A DNA stretch of 55,690 bases from the NCBI GenBank assembly GCA_946403215.1, contig CAMIZG010000007.1:1-55690 (forward strand). The letters are read 5' to 3'. The translations under genes and the position numbers were made by a program. The stretch's first letter is position 1, and each line of letters starts with the position of its first letter. This DNA comes from an uncultured Bacteroidales bacterium (GTDB lineage: Bacteria > Bacteroidota > Bacteroidia > Bacteroidales > Paludibacteraceae). Below the pieces are notes generated by a model. That model searched no databases and was not told the origin of the DNA. It saw only the letters and a list, made by a program, of their open reading frames with translations. Below are positions 45,422-52,560 of the stretch, in pieces.

Positions 45422-45859
45422 ATGATGAAGCATATTTTCTCTTTTTTTCTGCTCACAGCAGTAGCTATTGTCTCCACGGCTCAGAACAGCATAGTAGGCG
45501 ACTGGATGACTGTGGATGATGCCACGGGCGACAACTATTCTATTGTTCGCATTTACCAAGGTAGCGATGGACTGTATTACGGCAAGGTGGCCAAAATCCT
45601 GATGGGGCCGCAAGATGCCGTTTGCGTCAAGTGTGAAGGAGACGATCACAACAAGCCGTTGCAAGATCTGGTCATCATCCGAAGTATGCGTATGGAGAAA
45701 GGTGAACTGCGCGGTGGCAAGGTCCTAGACCCGAACAACGGTAAGTTCTACTATGGAAAAATATACCTCAAGAACGGTAAACTGGTGTTGAGGGGTTCGC
45801 TTGACAGGGCAGGTATTCTTGGTCGTAACCAAACGTGGTTGCCGGCACCTAATAAGTAA
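45422..45859 (+). CDS. DUF2147-family secreted protein
   Basis: 145 aa. A Sec signal (MKHIFSFFLLTAVAIVSTAQ) precedes a lipocalin-like barrel with the family pattern VGDWMTVDDATGDNYSIVRIY and GKVLDPNNGKFYYGKIYL, where G-x-x-x-D-P-x-x-G-x-x-Y is diagnostic. C-terminal RNQTWLPA is also conserved in the family. The location is periplasmic and the function is unknown. A second ATG one codon later (45425) is equally possible. Confidence 0.85.
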   Translation: MMKHIFSFFLLTAVAIVSTAQNSIVGDWMTVDDATGDNYSIVRIYQGSDGLYYGKVAKILMGPQDAVCVKCEGDDHNKPLQDLVIIRSMRMEKGELRGGKVLDPNNGKFYYGKIYLKNGKLVLRGSLDRAGILGRNQTWLPAPNK

Positions 45860-45885
45860 CTCATAGGCTGCTCATCCGATAACTC

Positions 45886-46869
45886 GTGACCCGCTATCCC
45901 TTATATTTGGCTCCAATGGAGGACGTAACAGACCCGGCGTTCCGTCTGCTCTGCAAGCGTTTCGGAGCTGACAGGGTTTATACGGAGTTTGTCAATGCTG
46001 ACGCTATTGTCCGCGATGTTGCATCTACAATGCGCAAACTCCGTATCAATGATGCTGAAAGGCCTGTAGCTATACAGATCTACGGTCGCGAACCCGAAGC
46101 GATGGCGGAGGCCGCGCGTATCGTTGAGCAGGCGAAGCCTGACATCATAGACATCAATTTCGGCTGTCCGGTCAAGAAGGTCGCCGGCAAGGGTGCAGGT
46201 GCAGGATTGTTGCGTGACGTGCCGAAGATGCTTGACATCACACGCGCTGTGGTTAACGCTGTGCATACGCCCGTAACGGTTAAGACGCGTCTTGGATGGG
46301 AGGATAAAATGCTCTACCTTGATGACGGCACGCCGTTCATTGTTGATCTGGCTGAGCGGCTGCAGGATTGTGGTATAAAGGAATTAGCCATTCACGGGCG
46401 CACGCGCTCACAGATGTACCGTGGTGAAGCGGACTGGACACTAATAGGCGCGGTGAAGCGCAATCCGCGGATACATATTCCCGTCATCGCCAATGGCGAC
46501 ATCACCACTCCCGAGCGCGCCAAACAATGCTTTGAGCAGTTCGATGTGGACGCGGTGATGATTGGTAGAGCAACATTCGGATGCCCGTGGATATTTGAAG
46601 ATATACGCTGTTACTTGGAGGGACGTGAAGTACCCAAGCGCTCAATGCGATGGTGCATGGACGTACTCAAAGAACATGTGGAGCGCAGCATAGAATGGGT
46701 GGGGGATGAGCGCAAAGGCATCGTACACAGCCGCAGGCATTTTGCCGCCAGCCCCGTACTTAAAGGCTTGCCAGATTTCAGGCAGACACGTATCAGCCTG
46801 CTGCGGGCAGATACGAAACAGGAGGTCTTCGACATTATGGATACGATAGTGCGCGACTATGGGGATTAA
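45886..46869 (+). CDS. dusB: tRNA-dihydrouridine synthase (DusB family)
   Basis: 327 aa. It reduces uridines in tRNA using FMN and NADPH. I place the start at GTG 45886, which gives the family N-terminus YPLYLAPMEDVTDPAFR. The catalytic cysteine is C94 in NFGCPVKKVAGKGAGAGLL. The RNA/FMN motif is AIHGRTRSQMYRGEADW, and NGDITTPERA and MIGRATFGCPWIF complete the barrel. It overlaps the next gene by 11 bp. Confidence 0.94.
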   Translation: MTRYPLYLAPMEDVTDPAFRLLCKRFGADRVYTEFVNADAIVRDVASTMRKLRINDAERPVAIQIYGREPEAMAEAARIVEQAKPDIIDINFGCPVKKVAGKGAGAGLLRDVPKMLDITRAVVNAVHTPVTVKTRLGWEDKMLYLDDGTPFIVDLAERLQDCGIKELAIHGRTRSQMYRGEADWTLIGAVKRNPRIHIPVIANGDITTPERAKQCFEQFDVDAVMIGRATFGCPWIFEDIRCYLEGREVPKRSMRWCMDVLKEHVERSIEWVGDERKGIVHSRRHFAASPVLKGLPDFRQTRISLLRADTKQEVFDIMDTIVRDYGD

Positions 46870-47893
46870 CCAGTTCATCGACAAGTACGCTCTCGCTCTA
46901 TCTATGGTGATTGGTGCAGTCGGTTTTCAGTCTTTCAGACATCTGACACCGGCTCTACCTCCGCTCATCGGGCTGATGTTGTTCTTCACGTTCTGCAAGG
47001 TCAACCCCTTAGACCTGCGTTTGCATCGTTGGCATTGGCTGGTGCTCCTAACGCAATTGATGCTCACCGTAGTAGTATATTATGGTTCACTAACATTGTG
47101 TAAGCATTGTGGTGCAGGAACAGATGATACGGCTATTATCAGCGAGGGACTAATGATCTGCTTTTTGATGCCTACCGCCACAGCGGCACCGATCATTGCC
47201 GGTAAACTGGGGGGGAGCATACAGAACTTGACCACCTTCACCCTGCTCAGTAACATTGCTACAGCTATTGTTGTTCCAGCTTTCTTTCCTCTGGTGCATA
47301 CTGAGGGACATTTGTCCTTCTGGGCAGAGATGTGGATCATCCTACGTCGTGTAGCGCCGCTACTGTTACTACCTTTTCTGGCTGCATGGGCACTACGCCT
47401 TGCGTATGACGGCTGGCAGCGGCACCAAGGGTCGGATAAGCGTTTCGTGCTTGCGCGCACGTGGGCGCAAGTACCTTTCTACCTGTGGGCAGGCACATTG
47501 ATTATACTGATGGGTGATATTACATACAGCCTATTGCACGCGGATTTTAGTTGGTGGACGCTGGCGGTACTGATGGTGGGTTCGCTCTTGGCTTGCCTGA
47601 TGCAGTACTATTTCGGGCGCTGGATAGGCTATCACTTCCCTGCTCCGAGCAAAGGCAAGGAGTATGAGGATATAGTTATTAACCCTGCGGCCGTTCCGAC
47701 TACCATGGCAGGCGTAAGCCGCATTACAGCCGGGCAATCATTTGGGCAGAAAAACACCACCCTGGGTATATGGATGTGCCAGGCGTTTCTCAACCCGCTA
47801 AGCGCTATCGCTCCGGCAGCATATATCATTTGGCAGAACGCCTTTAATTCTGCGCAACTGTATAGAGCTGCATCAGTCAAAGAAAACACGTGA
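46859..47893 (+). CDS. Bile acid:sodium symporter-like (BASS) membrane transporter
   Basis: 344 aa with nine to ten hydrophobic helices. The BASS-type crossover regions appear as LMPTATAAPIIAGKLGGS (first half) and AGVSRITAGQSFGQKNTTLGIWM (second half); the latter's G-x-x-N-T-x-L-G is typical. Known members carry bile acids, pantothenate or other organic anions with sodium. A gut setting makes bile acids possible but this is not shown. It overlaps dusB. Confidence 0.75.
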   Translation: MGINQFIDKYALALSMVIGAVGFQSFRHLTPALPPLIGLMLFFTFCKVNPLDLRLHRWHWLVLLTQLMLTVVVYYGSLTLCKHCGAGTDDTAIISEGLMICFLMPTATAAPIIAGKLGGSIQNLTTFTLLSNIATAIVVPAFFPLVHTEGHLSFWAEMWIILRRVAPLLLLPFLAAWALRLAYDGWQRHQGSDKRFVLARTWAQVPFYLWAGTLIILMGDITYSLLHADFSWWTLAVLMVGSLLACLMQYYFGRWIGYHFPAPSKGKEYEDIVINPAAVPTTMAGVSRITAGQSFGQKNTTLGIWMCQAFLNPLSAIAPAAYIIWQNAFNSAQLYRAASVKENT

Positions 47894-47918
47894 TCATGCA
47901 TCACGTACTATAGAATAA

Positions 47919-48857
47919 ATGAAACAGATTCGTATCATAGCTCCTGCCGGAGCGTTGGACGCCGCCATCACAGAGCAGGCGGCTGTACGCTTGCGTGCCG
48001 AAGGGTTTAGCGTAGAACTTGCCCCGCATGCTTTAGGGCGTTGGGGACGCTTTGCCGCCACCCCCGAGGAGCGTACGGCAGATGCCGTGGATGCACTCAC
48101 CGATACCAACGTAGGGCTGGTGCTATGCACCCGCGGAGGATACGGATTGCAGCAGATCATTGATAGTATAGAGCAAGGTGTGCGTGCGCGCGGATATAAT
48201 GGGGCTGCTGTGTGCGGCTTTTCGGATGTCACCGAACTGCACCAGCTCATTGCCCGCTTGGGCGGTAAGTCGATACACGGAATAATGTGCAAGCCTATTG
48301 CCTCCCTGCCCGATGATGCTAAGCCATGGCTGGCCTTGAAGTACATATTACACGGTTGGCCGGTGGCGCATAGTATAACCCCTTCGCCACTGAGCAGGGA
48401 AGGATGTGTAACTGGGGTAGTGCGAGGCGGTAATATGGCAGTCTTATGTGGCTTGAGTGGTACACCTTACGACATAAGCCGCAGCATTGAGCAGGACAAG
48501 ACACAGGGTAAACGCACTATTCTGTTCATTGAAGATGTGGGCGAGCATCACTATAAGATCGACCGGATGATCCATCAGTTGCGATTGAGCGGTGTGCTGA
48601 GGAATATTGGCGGACTCATTGTCGGGCAGTTTGCCGACTGCGATGATGACCCCGAAATGAGTTGCTCCTTGCAGGAGAGCATAGCTGCTAGTGTTAAGGA
48701 GTATGATTATCCTGTGCTGTTCGGTTTTCCGGCAGGACATGTGGCAGAGAACATGCCATTGCTGTTTGGGTGGGAGACGACACTTACGGTCACAAAAAAA
48801 GCAGGTCAACTGACCTGCTCCGCGCTCCCTCTAGGACTTGAACCTAGGACCCCCTGA
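47919..48857 (+). CDS. LD-carboxypeptidase (peptidase S66), running into an antisense tRNA
   Basis: 312 aa as read. S66 enzymes remove the terminal D-alanine of peptidoglycan tetrapeptides during recycling. The nucleophile elbow is GFSDVTEL with S102. CTRGGYG (70-76), IEDVGEHHYKIDRM (glutamate) and FPAGHVAENMP (histidine) complete the S66 triad. There is no signal, so it is cytoplasmic. The frame continues through the terminator (48794-48818) and 35 bp of the tRNA-Asn gene on the other strand, so the last residues (LPLGLEPRTP) are antisense tRNA. The core fold appears complete before that. Confidence 0.88.
   Translation: MKQIRIIAPAGALDAAITEQAAVRLRAEGFSVELAPHALGRWGRFAATPEERTADAVDALTDTNVGLVLCTRGGYGLQQIIDSIEQGVRARGYNGAAVCGFSDVTELHQLIARLGGKSIHGIMCKPIASLPDDAKPWLALKYILHGWPVAHSITPSPLSREGCVTGVVRGGNMAVLCGLSGTPYDISRSIEQDKTQGKRTILFIEDVGEHHYKIDRMIHQLRLSGVLRNIGGLIVGQFADCDDDPEMSCSLQESIAASVKEYDYPVLFGFPAGHVAENMPLLFGWETTLTVTKKAGQLTCSALPLGLEPRTP
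48794..48818 (-). terminator. Terminator of tRNA-Asn
   Basis: On the minus strand GCAGGTCA and TGACCTGC form an 8-bp perfect stem (48818-48801) followed by seven U (48800-48794). It lies five bases after the tRNA 3' end, inside the C-terminal codons of the convergent S66 gene. Confidence 0.9.
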
Positions 48858-48896
48858 TTAACAGTCAGATGCTCTAACCGACTGAGCTAAGGAAGC
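48823..48896 (-). tRNA. tRNA-Asn (GTT)
   Basis: 74 nt cloverleaf without encoded CCA. The acceptor stem is GCTTCCT/AGGGAGC with one G-U pair, the discriminator is G, the D-arm is AGCTCAGTCGGTTAGAGC, and the anticodon stem TCTGA/TCAGG encloses the loop CTGTTAA with anticodon GTT. The T-arm is CTAGG-TTCAAGT-CCTAG. The 3' half overlaps the end of the S66 frame. Confidence 0.97.
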
Positions 48897-48919
48897 AACA
48901 ATTTTGCTCAAAGCGGCTG

Positions 48920-48951
48920 CAAAGGTACAACATTTTTTTGACAAATGCAAA
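48920..48951 (-). promoter_or_regulatory. Bacteroidota-type promoter for tRNA-Asn
   Basis: On the minus strand TTTG (48951-48948), a 20-nt spacer and TACCTTTG (48927-48920), about 24 bp upstream of the mature tRNA 5' end. Confidence 0.85.
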
Positions 48952-49005
48952 CTTTTTGCCCGAAAAAATGTTCTAAATAGTAAAAAACATAACATTTTGT
49001 AATAT

Positions 49006-50007
49006 ATGAAACGCATATTAGGGTTAGGAAATGCACTTACCGACATGTTGATGCAGGTATCGGAAGATGATCTGCGCGAGCTCAACTTGCCTAAGGGAAG
49101 TATGAACCTTATCTCGATGGAGCAGGCGCAAATGATTCAAATGCGTTTTGCGTCTGTCCGCAAGCACATGGTTGCAGGCGGTTCGGCGGCAAACGCTATA
49201 TCGACCATCGCAGCTCTTGGCGGTAAGGCGGCCTTCATCGGCAAGATTGGTGCGGATGAAGTGGGCGTGTTCTACCGTGATGACCTGGTTAAGAACGGCG
49301 TCAAGCCCTTGCTGCTCACACATCCCAAACTGATGTCGGGCTGTTCTATCGTGCTTATCACTCCTGACGGAGAACGTACGTTTGCCACCTATCTGGGTGC
49401 ATCGGCCGAGATGCAGGCGGATGATATCAATAAGGAGGCCTTCATCGGCTACGACATATTCCACATTGAGGGATATATGGTTCAGAACCATGCGCTTATC
49501 GAAAAGGCTATCCGTCTGGCTAAGGAAAGCGGTTGCATGGTAAGCCTTGACCTTGCGTCCTACAATGTGGTTAATGAGAACCACTATTTCCTCAAGGAAC
49601 TGATCCGTCAGTACGTAGATATCGTTTTTGCCAACGAGGACGAGAGTTTTGCCTATACACACCTTAATCCCGAAGAGTCGGTGGCGAAGATGGCGGGCGA
49701 GGTGGATATAGCAGTGGTGAAGGTTGGCAAACGCGGTTCGTATGTACAACAAGGCGACCAACGCTACCATATAGGCGCCATCACTACCGCGTGTACTGAC
49801 TCAACGGGTGCCGGCGACCTTTATGCCGGAGGATTCTTGCACGCGCTGGCTGACGGCTTTGACATCCATAAGTGTGGCGAGATAGGCACCATAGCCGCCG
49901 GACGAGTAGTTGAAGTCATCGGCACCAAACTATCAGATGAGAACTGGGATGAGATACGACGCATCTGCGCACTCTATCGCGGATTCATGATGAAATATAC
50001 TATCTAA
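49006..50007 (+). CDS. PfkB-family carbohydrate/nucleoside kinase
   Basis: 333 aa. Ribokinase fold with the N-terminal signature VAGGSAANAISTIAALGGKAAFIGKIGADEVG and the C-terminal D265-S-T-G-A-G-D271-L-Y-A-G-G-F, where D271 is the catalytic base. The chain length and MKRILGLGNALTDMLMQV start resemble the adenosine-kinase-like subgroup; the substrate (sugar or nucleoside) is not certain. I see no consensus promoter in the 109-bp gap to the divergent tRNA gene. Confidence 0.9.
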   Translation: MKRILGLGNALTDMLMQVSEDDLRELNLPKGSMNLISMEQAQMIQMRFASVRKHMVAGGSAANAISTIAALGGKAAFIGKIGADEVGVFYRDDLVKNGVKPLLLTHPKLMSGCSIVLITPDGERTFATYLGASAEMQADDINKEAFIGYDIFHIEGYMVQNHALIEKAIRLAKESGCMVSLDLASYNVVNENHYFLKELIRQYVDIVFANEDESFAYTHLNPEESVAKMAGEVDIAVVKVGKRGSYVQQGDQRYHIGAITTACTDSTGAGDLYAGGFLHALADGFDIHKCGEIGTIAAGRVVEVIGTKLSDENWDEIRRICALYRGFMMKYTI

Positions 50008-50024
50008 TTAACAGTATAAATCGT

Positions 50025-50036
50025 GCCCTTTAGGGC
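50025..50036 (+). other. Intercistronic GCCC/GGGC hairpin before plsC
   Basis: GCCC (50025-50028) and GGGC (50033-50036) with a TTTA loop, 16 bp upstream of plsC. Without a U-tail it is not a convincing terminator. It resembles the hairpin at 44316-44334. Confidence 0.45.
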
Positions 50037-50051
50037 TAAGAAGTATACGAT

Positions 50052-50765
50052 ATGAAGTATTTATATTGCATTTGGCAGTACCTGATAGCCTTGCCTATCT
50101 TTATGCTGATAACGATGTTTACCGCTATCACTACCATTATCTTCCAGCACTGGCGTAATAGCTGGTGGTTGCATGGGATACAGGCATTCTGGTCGCGGTC
50201 GTTCTTCTACCTGTTGTTCCTGCCTGTACGCGTTACGGGACTGGAGAACATTGACAGCCACACCTCGTACGTGTTCGTGGCCAACCATCAATCCATGGCA
50301 GACGTGTTCCTTATATACGGCTGGCTGCCCGTTATCTTCAAGTGGCTGATGAAAGCCGAACTCAGGAAGGTGCCGTTCATCGGTTCGGGGTGCAAGGCAG
50401 CCGGGCACATCTTCGTCAAGCGCGGCAACACGGCTGCAGCTGTTCAGTCACTCAAGGAGGCGGAGCGTGTGTTACACGATGGTGTTTGCACCGTTATCTT
50501 CCCCGAAGGAACACGCTCGGCTGACGGCCAGGTCGGTCGTTTTAAACGCGGTGCACTGCAGATCGCTTTGGATCTGAAGTTGCCTATAGTGCCGATCTCT
50601 CTATCCGGCTGCTATGAGGTAATGAACCGCCATGAGTTCCATGCTAACTACCACCCCGTGCATATGCATGTGGGTAAACCGATAGATATATCCACATTAG
50701 CCGATGAAGATATCCCCACGGCTATTGAGCAATTGCGAGAGGCAGTAATCCAAGGAATGGATTAG
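50052..50765 (+). CDS. plsC: 1-acyl-sn-glycerol-3-phosphate acyltransferase
   Basis: 237 aa. It makes phosphatidic acid at the inner membrane. One or two N-terminal hydrophobic helices (about 8-32) precede the acyltransferase motifs: N78-H79-Q-S-M-A-D84 (HX4D), FVKRGN, and F150-P-E-G-T-R-S156. The last motif set, LPIVPISLSGCYEVM, is also in place. It ends three bases before murI, so both are probably on one transcript with the PfkB kinase. Confidence 0.94.
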   Translation: MKYLYCIWQYLIALPIFMLITMFTAITTIIFQHWRNSWWLHGIQAFWSRSFFYLLFLPVRVTGLENIDSHTSYVFVANHQSMADVFLIYGWLPVIFKWLMKAELRKVPFIGSGCKAAGHIFVKRGNTAAAVQSLKEAERVLHDGVCTVIFPEGTRSADGQVGRFKRGALQIALDLKLPIVPISLSGCYEVMNRHEFHANYHPVHMHVGKPIDISTLADEDIPTAIEQLREAVIQGMD

Positions 50766-50768
50766 TAC

Positions 50769-51614
50769 ATGATTGGTGTTTTTGATAGCGGATACGGCGG
50801 TCTGACTATACTGAAACAGATTCGTCAGCAGTTGCCTGAGTACGACTACTTGTACCTCGGTGATAATGCCCGTGCGCCGTATGGTACGCGCTCGTTTGAG
50901 TGTATCTATCATTACACGCTCGAGTCCGTCCGCTACATGCTCAGCCGCGGATGCACACTTATTATCCTTGCGTGCAACACTGCCTCTGCCAAAGCGCTGC
51001 GCACCATTCAGCAGAACGATTTGCCAATAATAAATGATAAATTGGTAAATGACAAAATGGTAAATGTTTTGGGTGTGATTCGCCCGACGGTTGAGGTTGT
51101 TCCTTCGCTCACCAGTACTAAGCATGTAGGTGTGTTGGCTACACCGGGCACTGTGGTGTCGGATAGTTATCGCATTGAACTGTTGAAACAAGACAGCGGC
51201 CTGATTGTCACGCAGCAAGCTTGCCCGATGTGGGTGCCGCTCATTGAGGCGGGAGAGCACACGACAGAGGGGGCACGGTTCTTCATCCGCAAATATGTAC
51301 GGCAGATTATGGCGAGCGACCCGCTGATTGACACGCTCCTGCTCGGATGCACCCATTATCCGCTTATCCAATCGCTGATTGACGAGGAGCTTGCGCTGGT
51401 TAGCTACCATCCTTGCCGCACCATTGCGCAAGGAAGCATCGTTGCCAGGAGTCTTAAGGATTATCTACGTCGCCATCCGGAATACGAATCGCAACTACAA
51501 AAAGGTGGTGAGTGTCACTTCCTTACCACCGATTCAGCCACACGCTTCGGCGAAGCCGCCACTCTGTTCCTGGGCGAGCCTGTCCGTGCTGAGCACGTGG
51601 AGTATGGTAAGTGA
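50769..51614 (+). CDS. murI: Glutamate racemase with a repeat-derived insertion
   Basis: 281 aa. MurI makes D-glutamate for peptidoglycan. Catalytic features are complete: IGVFDSGYGGLT (D6-S7), ACNTAS with C69, and LLGCTHYP with C194. Between the conserved segments RTIQQNDLP and NVLGVIRPTVE, residues about 87-98 (IINDKLVNDKMV) appear inserted. They are coded by a 15-bp repeat of the same family as in the RND permease. The frame is preserved. A terminator lies about 57 bp after the stop. Confidence 0.94.
   Translation: MIGVFDSGYGGLTILKQIRQQLPEYDYLYLGDNARAPYGTRSFECIYHYTLESVRYMLSRGCTLIILACNTASAKALRTIQQNDLPIINDKLVNDKMVNVLGVIRPTVEVVPSLTSTKHVGVLATPGTVVSDSYRIELLKQDSGLIVTQQACPMWVPLIEAGEHTTEGARFFIRKYVRQIMASDPLIDTLLLGCTHYPLIQSLIDEELALVSYHPCRTIAQGSIVARSLKDYLRRHPEYESQLQKGGECHFLTTDSATRFGEAATLFLGEPVRAEHVEYGK
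51031..51066 (+). repeat. 15-bp in-frame repeat inside murI
   Basis: Units TAAATGATAAATTGG (51031-51045), TAAATGACAAAATGG (51046-51060) and a partial TAAATG (51061-51066). They match the units at 15128-15172 and are far more AT-rich than the flanking murI sequence. Confidence 0.75.
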
Positions 51615-51670
51615 TTATTTGCCGGTTTGCACTCCTCCTATGTATCAAGGGATCTACAGAACATAAATAG

Positions 51671-51693
51671 CGGACACTTTAGCGTCCGTTTCT
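51671..51693 (+). terminator. Rho-independent terminator of the plsC-murI transcript
   Basis: CGGACAC (51671-51677) pairs with GCGTCCG (51682-51688) with one A-C mismatch and a TTTA loop, followed by TTTCT. Confidence 0.75.
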
Positions 51694-51782
51694 AGTTATT
51701 GCCCTCTAATATGCCGCTTTTTCGTCAAATCAGATGAAAAGGGCACTTTTTTCGTCTTTTTCTCAAAAATCTACATTCTGCA

Positions 51783-51814
51783 TTTGCAAATTTCAAAAAT
51801 TTTTTGTATCTTTG
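51783..51814 (+). promoter_or_regulatory. Bacteroidota-type promoter for the structured RNA
   Basis: TTTG (51783-51786), a 20-nt spacer and TATCTTTG (51807-51814), a perfect match to the -33/-7 pattern. Transcription is expected to begin at about 51818-51820, at the first base of the long-range closing helix. Confidence 0.88.
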
Positions 51815-51817
51815 CAT

Positions 51818-52058
51818 CCGTATTCAGCCCACGCTGTGGAGTCCCCGACGCAAACCAATAAAATGATTGCGGTGGATGGAGAAAGCAGTTGACTTCTGCT
51901 TTCGAACAGGCGGAATAGCGGGGAGCGTCATTCCGCCATAGAACAAGCGGAGGCACGCGTCGCTTTTATGCCGTTGACGGCATCCGATGCGACCGCGTTG
52001 CTGAACGCGATGTGGGAGGGATACGGACATATAAACGGCGTCTTAAGCGCTTTGTTTT
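51818..52058 (+). ncRNA. Candidate structured non-coding RNA (about 240 nt), family not recognised
   Basis: Read by eye, the ends close by TCCGTATTC (51817-51825) with GGATACGGA (52019-52027) and, after a 2x2 A-G/A-G internal loop, CCCAC (51828-51832) with GTGGG (52012-52016). Inside are at least six hairpins: CCGACGCAA/TTGCGGTGG (51845-51875, one mismatch), GAAAGCAG/CTGCTTTC (51881-51903), GGCGGAAT/ATTCCGCC (51909-51937), AAGCG/CGCTT (51945-51965), ATGCCG/CGGCAT (51968-51983) and CGCGTT/AACGCG (51994-52009). A weak stem GGCGT/GCGCT with a TTGTTTT tail (52037-52058) could end it. It lacks the conserved cores of RNase P RNA, tmRNA and SRP RNA as I know them. It could be a free RNA or a leader. 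Confidence 0.65.
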
Positions 52059-52560
52059 GGCTGGTTAGAATCTCGCAAATTCATCAACTTTTACCCAAAA
52101 CATCGCAGCACAAGATGCTCATTGGTATGTAATCAATGTACGCGCATAGTGCGCGCATTTATGCATACGGCGTGGGCTTCAGTGTTGTTGTTTGGATGAA
52201 AGGGCAATGCGAGAGCCTTAACCAGCGGAACAGCAAGATTGCAGTCCCGCTTTTATTTATATAAGCGGGAGAAAATCGTTCAAGCGAAGCGAGATAAGAA
52301 CACTATCAAGGATCCGCTTTTTCTATGTATATTATGATTATTAGGCATTCAAAATCACGGGATATATACGCAGTATATATAAGGTGCAATGGGATGCGAT
52401 ATACCCTCGAGATAGTCTCGACATAGCACCGACTCGATTCTCTCTCGTTAGTGTCTCGTCAGTCTGATTTGGATAAGATAGATATAGAAACAAACTAAAA
52501 TATAACGGAGAATGCCGAAAATCCCATAAAGAGTAGGCGAAAGAATAAATTTTAAGTATT

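Larger units (their letters stand above)
51694..52560 (+). other. Long non-coding region between murI and the nuclease-like gene
   Basis: No supported ORF is present on either strand; the short frames are broken by the hairpins. The left part has a strong promoter and the RNA candidate at 51818-52058. The right part (52060-52560) carries more perfect hairpins: CGCGCA/TGCGCG (52141-52155), TCCCGCTT/AAGCGGGA (52245-52270), ATATATAC/GTATATAT (52362-52380), and TCGAGA/TCTCGA (52407-52421) inside a GGTGC/GCACC closure (52383-52430). No second consensus promoter was found, so the nuclease-like gene may depend on the 51783 promoter with a leader of about 740 nt. Confidence 0.6.

Noticed and set aside
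51875..51940. Short ORF inside the RNA candidate beginning MEKAVDFCF
   Set aside because: Only about 21 codons, spanning two perfect hairpins; the structure explains the sequence better than coding.
51818..52058. RNase P RNA, tmRNA, SRP RNA, 6S RNA or group II intron as explanation for the structured region
   Set aside because: The conserved core sequences I know for RNase P, tmRNA and SRP are absent, the fold is multibranched rather than rod-like as in 6S, and no intron domain V is visible. A covariance search would be decisive.
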